Assembly (NCBI GenBank): GCA_963700395.1
Contig: CAVOXI010000004.1
Coordinates: forward strand, 197,848-261,847
Reading direction: 5' to 3'
DNA length: 64,000 bases
From: Prado023 sp963700395
GTDB lineage: Bacteria > Actinomycetota > Actinomycetes > S36-B12 > CAIYMF01
The stretch's first letter is position 1. Every line of letters begins with the position of its first letter. Of this stretch, positions 45,313-52,693 are shown piece by piece. The position numbers and the translations under genes were made by a program. Under the pieces are notes generated by a model, which saw only the letters and a list, made by a program, of their open reading frames with translations, was not told the origin of the DNA and ran no database searches.

Positions 45313-45480
45313 GTGGGCAAGTCCACCGACATCAGGCCGAAGATCACTCTGGCCTGCCAGGAGTGCAAGCACCGCAACTACATCACCAAGAAGAACCGGC
45401 GCAATGACCCGGACCGCCTCGAGGTGAAGAAGTACTGCGCCAACTGCAACCAGCACACGGCGCACAAGGAGACCCGCTGA
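45313..45480 (+). CDS. rpmG: 50S ribosomal protein L33
   Basis: A 55-residue zinc-ribbon ribosomal protein too short for most open-frame searches. GTG 45313 has AAGGAAGG seven bases upstream. Both CxxC knuckles (CQEC and CANC) are present, so this is the zinc-binding paralogue. The body reads RPKITLACQECKHRNYITKK and ends AHKETR. It is likely co-transcribed with the upstream tRNAs and ends at a hairpin. Confidence 0.96.
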   Translation: MGKSTDIRPKITLACQECKHRNYITKKNRRNDPDRLEVKKYCANCNQHTAHKETR

Positions 45481-45500
45481 GGGTCTGCCTCGGCGGACCC
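45481..45500 (+). terminator. Hairpin directly after rpmG
   Basis: GGGTCTGCC and GGCGGACCC form a nine-pair stem (one T-G) with a two-base loop, starting at the base after the stop codon. Confidence 0.55.
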
Positions 45501-45582
45501 TGCACTGCGGGTCCAGTCCGATGGCCCGCGTGGATCGGTTGAGGTTCCGCGAGGGTTGTGACCAGCCGAGCACGTGAACGTC

Positions 45583-45616
45583 GAAGGGGAGTCCCCGCAG
45601 CCGGGGGCTCCCCTTC
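45583..45616. terminator. Strong hairpin between rpmG and the FNT gene
   Basis: A 15-pair stem GAAGGGGAGTCCCCG / CGGGGGCTCCCCTTC (one T-G) with a four-base loop. It probably ends the rpmG transcript for good and insulates the FNT promoter. Confidence 0.7.
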
Positions 45617-45735
45617 GTCATGTCCGCGCCGGTGCAGGGCCGTGCCCGCAGGGACGTCCGCACCCGCCCGACCGCCTACCTCGGCGACGCGTCACTAGGA
45701 TTCCCAGCGAGACTCCCGCGCAAGAAGGGGCCGGC

Positions 45736-46629
45736 ATGGAGACCCAGAAGCTGTTCCCGGGCAAGCACTTCATCTCCTCGATCCTCGAGATGCTGGACTA
45801 CAAGTCCGAGATGACCGGCCTGATGAAGCGGCGCTACCTCATGCGCGCGGCGATGGCGGGCGTGATCGTCGGGCTGCTCTACATCGGCAACTACTCGATC
45901 CAGGCGGGGATGGACTCCATCGACCTCGCGCTCGGCGAGGACCTGCTGCCGCTGGGCAAGCTGTTGGGCTCGGCGTTCTTCGGGTTCGCCCTCGTCTTCA
46001 TCTACTACTCGAAGTCCGAGCTCCTGACCTCGAACATGATGATCACCTCCATCGGCTTCTACTTCCGCCGGATCACCCCCCGGCCGATGCTGCGGGTCCT
46101 CTCCCTGTGCTACCTGGGCAACTTCCTCGGGGGGCTGTTCGTGGCCCTCCTCCTGTGGGGCTCGACGATCATCAGCCCGATGGCCATGGAGCTCATGGAG
46201 CACTCGGTGGACGCCAAGCTCGCCTTCGTCACCGATGGTGCCAGCGGGTGGCTCGACCTGTTCATCCGCGCCATCTTCTGCAACTTCTTCATCAACCTGG
46301 CGATGCTCATGGTCTACAACGGCAGCATCCATGACGACGTGATGAAGGCCCTGGCGATGATCACCTCGGTCTTCGTGTTCGCCTACCTCGGCTTCGAGCA
46401 CTCCGTGGCCAACACCGTCCTGTTCTCCATCGTCGGCGTCCAGGAGGGCTTCCTGGGTGCTTCGGCCGGCGTCCCCCTGGTCCCCGCGCTGGTGAACATC
46501 GCGATATGCCTGGTCGGCAACTTCGTGGGGGGCGGCATCCTCATCGGCCTGTACTACGCCTACCTCAACGACGAGGCGCGCTACCTGCGTCAGCACCCCG
46601 AACTGGCCGACCCGCAGGGGCAGCCCTGA
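45736..46629 (+). CDS. Formate/nitrite transporter (FNT) family channel
   Basis: A 297-residue membrane protein with six helices. GSAFFGFALVFIYYSKSELLTSNM is a variant of the FNT loop 2 region (positions about 78-100), and the FNT third-helix FLGGLFVALLLWG and fifth-helix FEHSVANTVLF (FEHSVANM in FocA) are diagnostic. FocA exports and imports formate; pflB in this window makes formate, so formate export is the simplest role, but nitrite is possible. ATG 45736 has AAGGGG five bases upstream, and TAGGAT (45696-45701) may be its -10. Confidence 0.85.
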   Translation: METQKLFPGKHFISSILEMLDYKSEMTGLMKRRYLMRAAMAGVIVGLLYIGNYSIQAGMDSIDLALGEDLLPLGKLLGSAFFGFALVFIYYSKSELLTSNMMITSIGFYFRRITPRPMLRVLSLCYLGNFLGGLFVALLLWGSTIISPMAMELMEHSVDAKLAFVTDGASGWLDLFIRAIFCNFFINLAMLMVYNGSIHDDVMKALAMITSVFVFAYLGFEHSVANTVLFSIVGVQEGFLGASAGVPLVPALVNIAICLVGNFVGGGILIGLYYAYLNDEARYLRQHPELADPQGQP

Positions 46630-46670
46630 GCACCGGACACGACCACGTCGACCCCCACTGGCGACGGTGG

Positions 46671-47102
46671 GTGGGCCGCTGCGTCCGGCTCGGGGCCTGG
46701 CTCGCGGCCACGTCCGTGCTCTGGTTGCTGCTCCTGGTCCTCGCGTGGAGCCAGGACGTGCACCGCCGGCCGGGGGGCACCGGGCCGCTGGCCCTGGCCA
46801 CCGCCGCAGCGCTGCTCGACATCGCCCTGCTGGGCAACATCGGACGCTGGTGGATGACTCCGCGCTGGCCGGGCCGTGACCGCAGCGGCTGGCTGGGGCA
46901 GGTGACCGATCCGCTGCGCTGGCCCCTGCCGCTGGCGACCCTGGTCGTGCTCGTGGGGAACCTCGCCCTCACGGTGGCAGACCGGATGATCCCGCTGGAC
47001 TGGCTGAGCCTCGGGCTGTGCGTCGTGGGGATCGCCCTGCTCGGGGTCGTGGCCGGGACCGCCCCACGCGACGCCGCCGCTCCGGCGCGGAGGTCGGCGT
47101 GA
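46671..47102 (+). CDS. Small membrane protein, unknown
   Basis: I do not recognise this protein. It has about four hydrophobic segments (roughly residues 7-27, 40-60, 85-103, 112-132 from GTG 46671) and an Ala/Arg-rich end. The frame stays open upstream into the FNT gene, and the true start may be nearer the FNT stop, although no ATG or GTG lies between 46630 and 46671. It overlaps murB by four bases and is probably co-transcribed with it. Confidence 0.55.
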   Translation: MGRCVRLGAWLAATSVLWLLLLVLAWSQDVHRRPGGTGPLALATAAALLDIALLGNIGRWWMTPRWPGRDRSGWLGQVTDPLRWPLPLATLVVLVGNLALTVADRMIPLDWLSLGLCVVGIALLGVVAGTAPRDAAAPARRSA

Positions 47103-48166
47103 CCGATCCCGGCGCGCCACCGGCACCGGAGCCCTCGCGCCTCCTGGCGGACATGACCACCCTGCGCATCGGTGGTCCAGCCCGGCGGGTCGTCGAGGCG
47201 GCCACCGACGACGACCTGGTCGCGGCGGTGACCGCCGCCGACGCCAGCCGGGAGCCCCTGCTCCTGGTGGGCGGTGGCTCGAACCTCCTGGTCGCCGACG
47301 AGGGGTTCGGCGGCACGGTGGTCCGGGTCGCAACCCGCGGGATCCGGGTGGGGGCCGCGGCACCCGGCCGGGTGCAGGTCCGGGTGGCGGCCGGGGAGCC
47401 GTGGGACGCGCTCGTGGCGACCGCAGTCGAGTCAGGGTGGTCAGGAGTCGAGGCGCTGTCCGGGATCCCCGGATCCCTGGGGGCGACGCCGATCCAGAAC
47501 GTGGGTGCCTACGGCGCCGAGGTGTCTCGCGTCGTGGCGTCCCTCGAGGTCCTCGACCGCCGGACCGGTGACGTCGGCCGCATGACGCCCGGCGAGGCCG
47601 GGTTCGGCTACCGGAGCTCTGCGCTCAAGCGCAACCCGGGGCGCTGGGTCGTCCTCTCCGTGACGATGGACCTCGAGGTCGATCCCCTGGGCGCGCCCAT
47701 CCGCTACGCGGAGCTCGCCGCAGCGCTCGGGGTCGCCGTCGGGGACCGGGTGCCGGCCGCCGCGGTCCGGCAGGCGGTGCTGGAGCTGCGCCGGAGCAAG
47801 GGGATGGTGCTCGACGCGGCCGACCACGACACCTGGAGCGCCGGCTCGTTCTTCACGAACCCGATCATCAGCGTCACCGACGCCCATGCCCTGCCCGAGG
47901 GGGCTCCTCGCTTCCCCCAGCCGGACGGCACGGTGAAGACCTCGGCCGCCTGGCTCATCTCCCACGCGGGGTTCGCCCGCGGGTTCGCGATCCGCCCCGG
48001 TGCCCGCGCGTCGTTGTCCACCAAGCACTCCCTGGCGCTGACCAACCGCGGCGGCGCCTCGGCCGAGGACGTGCTCGACCTGGCCAGGGTGGTGCGCGCC
48101 GGTGTCGCCGAACGGTTCGGCATCCAGCTGGAGAACGAGCCGATCCTCGTCGGCTGCGCCCTGTAG
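47099..48166 (+). CDS. murB: UDP-N-acetylmuramate dehydrogenase
   Basis: FAD enzyme that reduces UDP-GlcNAc-enolpyruvate to UDP-MurNAc in peptidoglycan synthesis. It has 355 residues. FAD-binding signatures are TTLRIGGPARR, LLVGGGSNLLVAD, GIPGSLGATPIQNVGAYG and FGYRSSALK. The proton-donor serine is in AGSFFTNPI, and the C-terminal glutamate lies in QLENEPILVG. GTG 47099 overlaps the small membrane gene (GTGA). It converges on aspC. Confidence 0.95.
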   Translation: MTDPGAPPAPEPSRLLADMTTLRIGGPARRVVEAATDDDLVAAVTAADASREPLLLVGGGSNLLVADEGFGGTVVRVATRGIRVGAAAPGRVQVRVAAGEPWDALVATAVESGWSGVEALSGIPGSLGATPIQNVGAYGAEVSRVVASLEVLDRRTGDVGRMTPGEAGFGYRSSALKRNPGRWVVLSVTMDLEVDPLGAPIRYAELAAALGVAVGDRVPAAAVRQAVLELRRSKGMVLDAADHDTWSAGSFFTNPIISVTDAHALPEGAPRFPQPDGTVKTSAAWLISHAGFARGFAIRPGARASLSTKHSLALTNRGGASAEDVLDLARVVRAGVAERFGIQLENEPILVGCAL

Positions 48167-48176
48167 GCCTCGGGGC

Positions 48177-49385
48177 TCAGCGGGCCTCGCCGAGCAGCGT
48201 CGCCATGCGGGCGATGCCCTCCTCGAGGTCGGCGTCGCCCAGCGCGTACGACAGCCGCAGGTACCCCGGCGTGCCGAAGGCCTCGCCGGGGACGACCGCG
48301 ACCTCCACCTCGTCGAGGATGAGGGCGGCGAGCTCGGCCGACGTCGCCGGCCTGTGCCCGCGGAACTCCATGCCCAGGAGGTCCTCGACCGACGGGTAGA
48401 CGTAGAAGGCTCCCTCCGGCACCGGGCAGAGCACCCCGGGGATCGCCGAGAGCAGCTCCACGATCCGCCGCCGACGCCGGTCGAAGGCCACCTTCATCGC
48501 CTCGACGGCAGCCAGGTCGCCGGACACCGCAGCCAGCGCCGCGATCTGCGAGACGTTGCCGACGTTCGACGTCGCGTGCGACTGCAGGTTGGTCGCCGCC
48601 CTGACGATGTCCTCCGGGCCGATGAGCCAGCCCACCCGCCATCCGGTCATGGCGTAGGTCTTGGCCACGCCGTTCACCACGATGCACCGGTCGACCAGCT
48701 CCGGGACCTCCACGGGCATCGAGGAGAACTCGGCGTCCCCGTAGACGAGGTGCTCGTAGATCTCGTCGGTCACCACCCACAGCCCGTGCTCGACCGCCCA
48801 GCGACCGATCAGCGCCACATCCTCGGGGGAGTAGACCGCCCCGGTCGGGTTCGAGGGGGAGACGAAGACCAGCACCTTCGTGCGCGGCGTGCGGGCCGCC
48901 TCCAGCTGCTCGACCGTCGCCCGGTACCCGCTCTCCGGGGAGGTCGGGACCACGACGGTCGTGCCACCGGCGAGCGCGATCGACTCCGGGTAGGTGGTCC
49001 AGTAGGGCGCCGGCAGCAGCACCTCGTCGCCCGGGTCGAGCAGGGCCGCGAAGGCGTTGTAGAGCGCCTGCTTGCCCCCGTTGGTGATCAGGACGTGGCT
49101 GGGCCTGACGACCAGCCCGGAGTCGCGGTAGGTCTTGGCCGCCACGGCCTCCTTGAGCTCGGGCAGGCCGCCGGCCGGGGTGTAGCGGTGCCAGCGCGGA
49201 TCGTGGCATGCGGCCGCGGCGGCCTCGACGATGTAGTCCGGCGTGGGGAAGTCCGGCTCTCCGGCCCCGAATCCGATGACGGGTCGCCCGGCGGCCTTGA
49301 GCGCCTTGGCCCGGGCATCCACCGCCAGGGTTGCGGACTCGGCGATCGCACCGATTCGGGCAGAGACGCGGGAGTGAGCAGGCAT
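48177..49385 (-). CDS. aspC: Aspartate aminotransferase (class I, PLP)
   Basis: PLP transaminase of 402 residues, group I-beta. Motifs are FGAGEPDFPTPDYI, TNGGKQALYNAF, PYWTTYPE, VSPSNPTGAVYS, the TDEIYEHLVY strand and the PLP lysine in NGVAKTYAMTGWRVGW, with the substrate Arg in YLRLSYA. Oxaloacetate/aspartate is the probable pair. ATG 49385 is preceded by TACGAT (49392-49397) with six bases between, implying a leaderless mRNA. This gene before tRNA-Trp and secE is a conserved actinobacterial arrangement. Confidence 0.93.
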   Translation of the reverse strand: MPAHSRVSARIGAIAESATLAVDARAKALKAAGRPVIGFGAGEPDFPTPDYIVEAAAAACHDPRWHRYTPAGGLPELKEAVAAKTYRDSGLVVRPSHVLITNGGKQALYNAFAALLDPGDEVLLPAPYWTTYPESIALAGGTTVVVPTSPESGYRATVEQLEAARTPRTKVLVFVSPSNPTGAVYSPEDVALIGRWAVEHGLWVVTDEIYEHLVYGDAEFSSMPVEVPELVDRCIVVNGVAKTYAMTGWRVGWLIGPEDIVRAATNLQSHATSNVGNVSQIAALAAVSGDLAAVEAMKVAFDRRRRRIVELLSAIPGVLCPVPEGAFYVYPSVEDLLGMEFRGHRPATSAELAALILDEVEVAVVPGEAFGTPGYLRLSYALGDADLEEGIARMATLLGEAR

Positions 49386-49450
49386 GGGGACATCGTAGTG
49401 AGGGCAGGTGCATCCGTCCCTGCCGTCGATGACCCACGAAACGCGTGCAT

Positions 49451-49479
49451 TTGGGCCGCAGGGGGCGGCGCCGTACACT
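49451..49479 (+). promoter_or_regulatory. Promoter of tRNA-Trp (and possibly secE-nusG)
   Basis: TTGGGC (49451-49456) and TACACT (49474-49479) with a 17-base spacer; transcription would start near 49486, about 49 bases before the tRNA. Confidence 0.55.
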
Positions 49480-49534
49480 GGGTCACCCGGGTCGGTGCAC
49501 CCTCGCGGTAGCCTGCCCGGGTCAAGAAGTCCAA

Positions 49535-49607
49535 AGGGTCGTAGCTCAATTGGTAGAGCACCGGTCTCCAAAACCGGCGGTTGGGGGTTCAATTCCCTCC
49601 GGCCCTG
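49535..49607 (+). tRNA. tRNA-Trp (CCA)
   Basis: A 73-base tRNA. Acceptor AGGGTCG pairs with CGGCCCT (one T-G), the discriminator is G, the anticodon loop CTCCAAA has CCA at 49568-49570, and the T-loop is GGTTCAATTCC. The 3' CCA is not encoded. secE follows 67 bases downstream. Confidence 0.97.
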
Positions 49608-49674
49608 CGAGGCGGAACGTCCGCGTTCTGCGTCAACACACCTGTGGGCGTCCGTCGCCCACCTCGGAGGACCT

Positions 49675-49929
49675 GTGAGCGAGAGCAGCACAACGACCGA
49701 CCGTGGCTCGTCAGGCGGCAAGAAGCCCGCCGGCAAGGCCAGCCTGTGGTCGCGATTCACGCTGTTCATGCGCCAGATGGTCGCTGAGCTGCGCAAGGTC
49801 ATCTGGCCGACGCGCAAGGAGCTGATCACCTACACCTGGGTCGTGATCGTCTTCGTGGCGATGTTCACCGCGATGGTGGCGGTCTTCGACTTTGTGTTCA
49901 CACGACTGGTGCTTCAGCTGTTCGGCTGA
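49675..49929 (+). CDS. secE: Preprotein translocase subunit SecE
   Basis: An 84-residue Sec translocon subunit with a hydrophilic N-terminus, the amphipathic ELRKVIWPTRKELITYT signature and one transmembrane helix at about 55-75. GTG 49675 has GGAGG five bases upstream. It is followed by nusG after 35 bases, in the usual order. Confidence 0.95.
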   Translation: MSESSTTTDRGSSGGKKPAGKASLWSRFTLFMRQMVAELRKVIWPTRKELITYTWVVIVFVAMFTAMVAVFDFVFTRLVLQLFG

Positions 49930-49964
49930 GCTGCGCACCCCGTACTAGATCTGCGAGGACGACT

Positions 49965-50945
49965 GTGTCTGGACCGACCGACGAGTTCGACGCCCCTGAG
50001 GGCGAGGCCGCCGAGTTCGACTGGTCGGCTGCCCTGAAGGCCGCCGACGGGATCGACGCTGCCCCGAGCTCCGACGACGTCCAGGACGACGCCAGCGCCA
50101 CCACCGTCGACGAGGCCTCCGACGAGGTCCAGGTCGACGACGTCGAGGTCGATGACGCCACGGCCCCCGGGGGGGTTGCCGTGGTCTTCGACGACGCGGC
50201 GCTCACCGACGAGGCTGAGGTCGCCGCCGCCCTGGACGGCGCCGATGCGCAGGAGATGATCGATCCGGAGACCGGGGAGGTCCTCCTGGCCCAGGCTGGG
50301 CCCTCGACCGAGGAGGAGCTGCAGGTCGATCCGATCGAGGCCTTCCGCGAGGAGATGAACTCCGCCCCCGGCGACTGGTACGTGATCCACTCCTACGCCG
50401 GGTACGAGAACAAGGTCAAGGCCAACCTGCTCACCCGGGCGACCTCGCTGAACATGGAGGACTACATCTTCCAGGTCGAGGTCCCGATCGAGGAGGTCGT
50501 GGAGATCAAGAACGGCCAGAAGAAGCAGGTCAAGCGCAACAAGTTCCCCGGGTACGTCCTGGTCCGCATGGAGCTCACTGACGAGTCCTGGGGCACCGTG
50601 CGCCACACCCCAGGGGTGACCGGCTTCGTCGGACACGCCCACCAGCCGCTCCCGCTGAGCATCGAGGAGGTCGTGGCGATCCTGGCCCCCGAGCCGGAGG
50701 CAGTCGTCGAGCCGATCGCCGGTGGGGGCGCATCCGGAGGCTCCCGCCAGGGCAAGGCGGCCAAGGTCGTGGAGATCGACCTGTCCCCCGGCGACTCCGT
50801 CACGGTCATCGACGGAGCCTTCGCCACCCTGCACGCCACCGTGTCCGAGATCAACATCGAGGGCCAGAAGATCACCGGCCTCGTGGAGATCTTCGGCCGC
50901 GAGACCCCGGTCGAGCTGCGGTTCGACCAGATCGAGAAGAACTAG
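49965..50945 (+). CDS. nusG: Transcription termination/antitermination factor NusG
   Basis: A 326-residue NusG. The NGN domain begins at about residue 135 (WYVIHSYAGYENKVKANL) and contains FPGYVLVRMEL and VRHTPGVTGFVG; the KOW domain near the end has PGDSVTVIDGAFATLHATV. The first 130 residues are an acidic Asp/Glu/Ala/Val-rich extension, longer than the family core (about 180 residues in E. coli) but of a type seen in other Actinobacteria. GTG 49965 has CGAGGAC upstream. Confidence 0.95.
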   Translation: MSGPTDEFDAPEGEAAEFDWSAALKAADGIDAAPSSDDVQDDASATTVDEASDEVQVDDVEVDDATAPGGVAVVFDDAALTDEAEVAAALDGADAQEMIDPETGEVLLAQAGPSTEEELQVDPIEAFREEMNSAPGDWYVIHSYAGYENKVKANLLTRATSLNMEDYIFQVEVPIEEVVEIKNGQKKQVKRNKFPGYVLVRMELTDESWGTVRHTPGVTGFVGHAHQPLPLSIEEVVAILAPEPEAVVEPIAGGGASGGSRQGKAAKVVEIDLSPGDSVTVIDGAFATLHATVSEINIEGQKITGLVEIFGRETPVELRFDQIEKN

Positions 50946-51012
50946 CGCGCGAGCGTCCACAGATTCCCGCGGTGAACGCGCCGCGGGTGCACCCACACGA
51001 AGGACCCGAGAA

Positions 51013-51447
51013 ATGCCTCCCAAGAAGAAGAAGGTCACTGGCCTGATCAAGCTCCAGATCACGGCCGGCCAGGCCAACCCGGCGCCGCCCGTCGGCCCGG
51101 CCCTGGGCCAGCACGGCGTGAACATCATGGAGTTCTGCAAGGCGTACAACGCCGCGACTGAGGCTCAGCGCGGCCAGGTCATCCCGGTCGAGATCACCGT
51201 GTACGAGGATCGCTCGTTCACCTTCGTGCTCAAGACCCCGCCGGCGGCGAAGCTGATCCTCAAGGCCGCAGGAGTCGAGAAGGGCTCCGGCGTCCCCCAG
51301 AAGGACAAGGTCGGCTCGATCACCAAGGCCCAGGTCAAGGAGATCGCCGAGGTCAAGATGCCCGACCTCAACGCCAACGACATCGATGCCGCGATGAAGA
51401 TCATCGAGGGCACCGCCCGCCAGATGGGGATCACCGTCTCCGAGTGA
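51013..51447 (+). CDS. rplK: 50S ribosomal protein L11
   Basis: A 144-residue L11: VTGLIKLQITAGQANPAPPVGPALGQHGVN at the N-terminus, shown here by its ITAGQANPAPPVGPAL core, and the 23S rRNA-binding C-terminal domain with GVPQKDKVGSITKAQV. ATG 51013 has AGGACCC about eight bases upstream. It is the thiostrepton-target protein of the GTPase centre, paired with rplA. Confidence 0.97.
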   Translation: MPPKKKKVTGLIKLQITAGQANPAPPVGPALGQHGVNIMEFCKAYNAATEAQRGQVIPVEITVYEDRSFTFVLKTPPAAKLILKAAGVEKGSGVPQKDKVGSITKAQVKEIAEVKMPDLNANDIDAAMKIIEGTARQMGITVSE

Positions 51448-51517
51448 GACACCCCCACCCACACACGCGTGGTAGGGCCTGCGCGGCCCGCACACCACCA
51501 ACGGAGAGGAATCCGTC

Positions 51518-52234
51518 ATGAAGCGCAGCAAGGGCTACCGCAAGGCAGCCGAGAAGATCGACGCGTCCCAGCTGCACACCCCGCTCAGCGCGGTGCGCCT
51601 GGCCAAGGAGACCAGCCCGGCGAAGTTCGACGCCACCGTCGAGGTCGCCCTGCGGCTGGGCATCGACCCCCGCAAGGCCGACCAGATGGTGCGCGGCACC
51701 GTCAACCTTCCGCACGGCACCGGCAAGACCGCTCGGGTCCTGGTCTTCGCCAATGCCGCCAAGGCTGACGAGGCGCGTGCCGCAGGGGCGGACTTCGTGG
51801 GTGGCGACGACATGATCGAGAAGGTCGCCGCCGGCTGGACCGACTTCGACGCCGCGGTCGCCACGCCCGACCTCATGGGCAAGGTCGGGCGGCTGGGCAA
51901 GGTGCTGGGCCCGCGTGGCCTCATGCCCAACCCCAAGACCGGCACCGTCACGATGGACGTGGCCAAGGCCGTGACCGAGATCAAGGGCGGCAAGATCGAG
52001 TTCCGCACCGACAAGCACGCGAACCTGAACTTCCCGATCGGGCGGGTGTCCTTCACCGAGGCCCAGCTCGTGGAGAACTACGGCGCGGCCATCGACGAGA
52101 TCAGCCGGCTCAAGCCGTCCGCGGCGAAGGGTCGCTACATCAAGAAGGCGACCATCGCCACCACGATGGGCCCGGGCATCCCGGTCGATCCCAACCGGAC
52201 CCGTGACCTGCTCGTCGAGGACGAGTCCGCCTGA
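51518..52234 (+). CDS. rplA: 50S ribosomal protein L1
   Basis: A 238-residue L1 with YRKAAEKID, TVEVALRLGIDPRKADQM, the LGPRGLMPNPKTGTVT motif and GRVSFTEAQLVENY. GGAGAGGA lies about eight bases before the ATG. L1 often represses the rplK-rplA mRNA; I did not find a convincing copy of its rRNA-like target. The unit ends at a strong bidirectional hairpin. Confidence 0.97.
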   Translation: MKRSKGYRKAAEKIDASQLHTPLSAVRLAKETSPAKFDATVEVALRLGIDPRKADQMVRGTVNLPHGTGKTARVLVFANAAKADEARAAGADFVGGDDMIEKVAAGWTDFDAAVATPDLMGKVGRLGKVLGPRGLMPNPKTGTVTMDVAKAVTEIKGGKIEFRTDKHANLNFPIGRVSFTEAQLVENYGAAIDEISRLKPSAAKGRYIKKATIATTMGPGIPVDPNRTRDLLVEDESA

Positions 52235-52249
52235 GTCCAGCACGTCCAA

Positions 52250-52291
52250 CGGGCCCGTCCCCGCTGCCACCTGGCAGCCGGGACGGGCCCG
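52250..52291. terminator. Bidirectional terminator of rplKA and the TM2 gene
   Basis: A perfect 12-base outer stem CGGGCCCGTCCC / GGGACGGGCCCG with an inner GCTGCC/GGCAGC stem, between convergent genes. Confidence 0.8.
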
Positions 52292-52306
52292 CTGGGTTGC
52301 CGAGGC

Positions 52307-52594
52307 CTACCAGTTGGAGACAGCCCGACCCTGCTTGTCCGTGAAGGACCCGGTCAGGATCATGATCAGGTCGATGAGGAACCAGATGCCCAAGCCACCC
52401 AGGGTGAGCAGGTAGAGGATGCCGGTACCGATCTTGCCGACGTAGAACCGCTGCAGGCCCAGCCCGAGGAGCAGCAGCAGGAGGAGCGCCGCCAGTCGGC
52501 TCTTGGGACTTGCTGGGTTGCCGTTGACGTCCAGCATCGGCTTGCCGTTGGGGAAGGCCGGCACAGCCCCGTGGACGTTCTGGTTCATGCTCAT
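52307..52594 (-). CDS. TM2-domain membrane protein
   Basis: A 95-residue protein. After a 30-residue polar start there are two transmembrane helices (about 34-50 and 58-80) joined by LQRFYVGKIGTGILYLLT, the TM2 hallmark with G-x-x-R-F-Y. Function of bacterial TM2 proteins is unknown. It starts at ATG 52594, with a second ATG two codons later. It is transcribed against the ribosomal genes. Confidence 0.85.
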   Translation of the reverse strand: MSMNQNVHGAVPAFPNGKPMLDVNGNPASPKSRLAALLLLLLLGLGLQRFYVGKIGTGILYLLTLGGLGIWFLIDLIMILTGSFTDKQGRAVSNW

Positions 52595-52693
52595 GGATCA
52601 ACCCTTCTTCGATCGGTGTCGCCGGTTGCCGGCGGATGCCAGCCAACCGTACCCGCGGTGCTCGGGCTCATCAGGGCGGACCGACACACCCGC

